A DNA stretch of 64,000 nt, from assembly GCA_030637025.1 (NCBI GenBank), contig DAOVVV010000010.1, positions 1 to 64,000 on the forward strand, read 5' to 3'. The position numbers and the translations under genes were made by a program. The notes under the pieces are model-generated. The model saw nothing but the letters and a program-made list of their open reading frames with translations. It ran no database searches and had not been told where the DNA came from. Below are positions 61,752-64,000 of the stretch, piece after piece; the stretch's first letter is position 1; each line of letters begins with the position of its first letter. The DNA is from JAGLHV01 sp023143305 [NCBI: Clostridia bacterium]. GTDB lineage: Bacteria; CBDUZB01; JAGLHV01.

Positions 61752-64000
61752 TTCCTTATGGTTATTTATAATCATGGATAATAATATTTTTTCATGCGGC
61801 CCTTATTTTGGCTGGGAAGAGGATACTTTATCATTTTTTGAACATACGGTTGCCGATGATAAACTGTTTTATCGGTACCATTTAAAATATTCTAAGCCGT
61901 TGGAAATTGAGATAGATAATAATCAACAAACACCAACAATTCGAGATGCTAATATTGAAGAATGGCAGATGTATTTTAAGGACTTTTTTAATGTGGAATT
62001 AAGTTCTCATGAAATATACGAGAGTATTTATAGGGCATCTAAAAAGGAACTTATAACAGCTTTGAATATTGTAACAGATAAAAACAGACAAAATGAAAGC
62101 AATATAGATAATATCGGTATAAAAAAATTTATTGAAATAAGAGATAAAAATAACATTGAATATTTATTATATATAAAGGAATTAAATCCAGCTTTAGAAT
62201 TTTTAAAAGATAGATATGGGTGGAGTGAACCAGATAAAGATAATAGTAATCGGATGAAAGTTCTTGAATTCTATTACAATAAGGCAGTAGAAATTATTCA
62301 TAATAAAAACTTAAATAGTTTTTTGAGTGCAAAATATGCTTTCCAATCTATTAGGTTAGCAGTTTTTTTGAAAAAATATGACGAGGCTATTGATTTATAT
62401 AATAAAAATTTAGGTAATACAAAAATAAATTCATTGATTAGATATAGAGCATTAGGTTATAAAGCAAGAGCTTTGTTAAAAAAAGGAGATAAAATTGATG
62501 CATTAAAATATTACTTAATGATTTTTGATCAATGTTCTCCATTAATGGAAATGGCAAGGTTGTCAATTTCATTTATTGGTGTAAAAAGTGGTGATTGGGG
62601 ACAATATATTGAAAAACAAAAAAGTGACCATAGAAAAACTGTGGCATATTTTGTACAGGGTCTTAACAAGGATTATAGAGATATCGGTATAGATATAATA
62701 GACAAGATATTAATATCGGGGGCAGAGCAAATAAAACCTGAGATTTTATTAGTTAGAGCTATTCATAAAATAGAAAAATATCACCTGGAAAATAATAATT
62801 ACGTTGAATTAATTGGATTATGCGAGAAAGCAGGGAGACTGGAACAAATTAGGCAACCGGCACTATGGTATATAGCAGGAGCATATTTGTCATATTTACA
62901 AAATGATATTAAAAAAGCTGAGGTTTTATATAAAAAAGCTATTCAAAAAAAATCAAAAAATTTACAATTAAACAATCAGATTCATTTAATTAAAACATTG
63001 ATAGAAATAAAAAAAGCGGATACTATAAATACTAATCTATGGAAAAGAATCCATAAAGATATTAATTGGGCATCTATTTTAAAAAAGAGACAAAATAATA
63101 ATGGAATAAAACATTCTCTATGGGTGAAACTGGGAGAAAAATTTCTTGGTAAAGGAGATATCGCTCGTACTGTATTATGTTTTGTAAAAGCTGGAGGACA
63201 ATATGGTGGAAAAACTACGGATTGGACATATAATAGATATTATGTAAAGGTATCGGATGTACAGTATTTAATGGATGTTGTATGTAATGATAAAGAGTTA
63301 TTAAACTTAGAAAATATATTTAATAGTAAAAATAAATATGATAAATTTCTAGTAAAAAATCTATATTTTAATAAGGAGGATGTATTATCTCTAAGAGGAA
63401 TAAAAGAATTTCGGAATGATAATTTAAGTAAAGCAATGGGCCACTTTAATCAACTTCCACTTAATTATCCTTCTTTAATAGAATATTCAGAATCCAATCC
63501 GGATTTATCTAAAAACATTAAATACAACGAATTGCCAATGAAAGATTTTGTTAGATTATTAAACGATATTAATGAAAATATTGAAAAATTGAAAGGGGAT
63601 CCAAAAGAATTAGCCAAACAATGGTTTATGTTAGGTAATATCTATTACTCTATTAGATCCGGGTTTCCTCAAATTAGTAGAATAAAGAAAAGAAAGTGGG
63701 GAGTAGGTGAATGGGGATTTAACAAATATCATTCTTATAAATTAAGAATATATAAGGAATTTCCATTATCAGAAGAGAAACAGAAAGAACGATATGAAAA
63801 CTTTATTATATCAACAGATAATTTTAAAAAAGCAGAAAAATATTATAAAAAAATAATTGAATTAAATAGTGATAAAGAATTAGCAGCAAAATGTTGTATT
63901 TTGATGAATACTGCAAAAAATAATTTTTTATTCCATAAATCTTTATACGGAAAAGGGAAATCTACAGATATTAATAAGTTAGAAGATTGGCAAAAAAAAT
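61711..64000 (+). CDS. Large helical lipoprotein, cut by the window end
   Basis: The frame is open from the ATG at 61711 to the window edge, 763 codons with no stop. It begins with a signal peptide ending in a lipobox, IFSCGPYFGWEED (Cys near residue 28). The rest is long helical, TPR-like sequence with WYIAGAYLSYLQNDIKKAEV and FKKAEKYYKKIIELN. It overlaps the lipoprotein gene upstream and has the same extreme AT content, so the two form an operon. The function is unknown and the full length lies past the window. Confidence 0.8.
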   Translation, partial: MEKLKKSLKYLIFSSLWLFIIMDNNIFSCGPYFGWEEDTLSFFEHTVADDKLFYRYHLKYSKPLEIEIDNNQQTPTIRDANIEEWQMYFKDFFNVELSSHEIYESIYRASKKELITALNIVTDKNRQNESNIDNIGIKKFIEIRDKNNIEYLLYIKELNPALEFLKDRYGWSEPDKDNSNRMKVLEFYYNKAVEIIHNKNLNSFLSAKYAFQSIRLAVFLKKYDEAIDLYNKNLGNTKINSLIRYRALGYKARALLKKGDKIDALKYYLMIFDQCSPLMEMARLSISFIGVKSGDWGQYIEKQKSDHRKTVAYFVQGLNKDYRDIGIDIIDKILISGAEQIKPEILLVRAIHKIEKYHLENNNYVELIGLCEKAGRLEQIRQPALWYIAGAYLSYLQNDIKKAEVLYKKAIQKKSKNLQLNNQIHLIKTLIEIKKADTINTNLWKRIHKDINWASILKKRQNNNGIKHSLWVKLGEKFLGKGDIARTVLCFVKAGGQYGGKTTDWTYNRYYVKVSDVQYLMDVVCNDKELLNLENIFNSKNKYDKFLVKNLYFNKEDVLSLRGIKEFRNDNLSKAMGHFNQLPLNYPSLIEYSESNPDLSKNIKYNELPMKDFVRLLNDINENIEKLKGDPKELAKQWFMLGNIYYSIRSGFPQISRIKKRKWGVGEWGFNKYHSYKLRIYKEFPLSEEKQKERYENFIISTDNFKKAEKYYKKIIELNSDKELAAKCCILMNTAKNNFLFHKSLYGKGKSTDINKLEDWQKK

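Overview
The window comes from an AT-rich bacterium with a two-membrane (diderm) envelope. It encodes an ExbB/ExbD/TonB-type motor, a Wza-like export protein, a predicted outer-membrane beta-barrel and many proteins with Sec signals. FlgD-like Ig domains, a GldA/GldF/GldG-like transporter and intergenic spaces packed with short nomadic repeats suggest an uncultivated candidate-phylum lineage. I cannot name the phylum from sequence alone. All protein genes but one run on the + strand.

Layout. (1) 1-6.5 kb: the tail of an upstream gene, then an operon of a giant secreted TPR protein, an ExbB-like channel, two ExbD-like proteins and a TonB-like transducer, which together look like a proton-driven trans-envelope machine. 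(2) 6.8-11.2 kb: secreted proteins, including two paralogues with a shared unnamed domain, each behind its own sigma70-like promoter, followed by a beta-barrel. (3) 11.5-18.4 kb: the export and control part of a polysaccharide system: Wza-like protein, PHP-type tyrosine phosphatase, Wzz/Wzc-type tyrosine kinase and an O-antigen ligase-like protein with TPRs. (4) 18.4-34.4 kb: a flippase, a second ligase/polymerase, eight further genes carrying glycosyltransferase domains (one of them a GT2-GT4 fusion), three methyltransferases and an acyltransferase. This stretch has none of the repeats that fill the rest of the window. One methyltransferase gene ends in an attC-like site and another carries a frameshift. 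(5) 34.4-37.8 kb: a Fic protein gene, twin perfect palindromes, a REP-type Y1 transposase and a decayed copy of that element's left end. (6) 37.8-44 kb: lipid-linked sugar initiation (WecA-like), a DegT aminotransferase, a CapD/FlaA1-like dehydratase, a SurA/PpiC-like chaperone and a HAMP protein, separated by long repeat tracts. (7) 44.6-54.4 kb: mixed housekeeping and stress genes, namely a metalloprotease-like protein, a minus-strand HEAT-repeat protein, DUF72, acylphosphatase, an ECF sigma/anti-sigma pair with two small envelope proteins, cytidine deaminase, tRNA-Ala(GGC), a YjbQ protein, RsmD and NAD kinase. (8) 54.5-60.6 kb: RecN and a four-gene ABC-2/GldG-like operon. (9) 60.6-64 kb: an extremely AT-rich pair of secreted proteins of unknown function, the second cut by the window end.

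The dominant biology is surface polysaccharide assembly (11.5-42.3 kb). The most unusual structural features are the nested palindromic repeats that share outer arms but hold different inner repeats, a 45-bp repeat translated in frame inside a ligase gene, a duplicated leader before the phosphatase and kinase genes, and the attC-like site.
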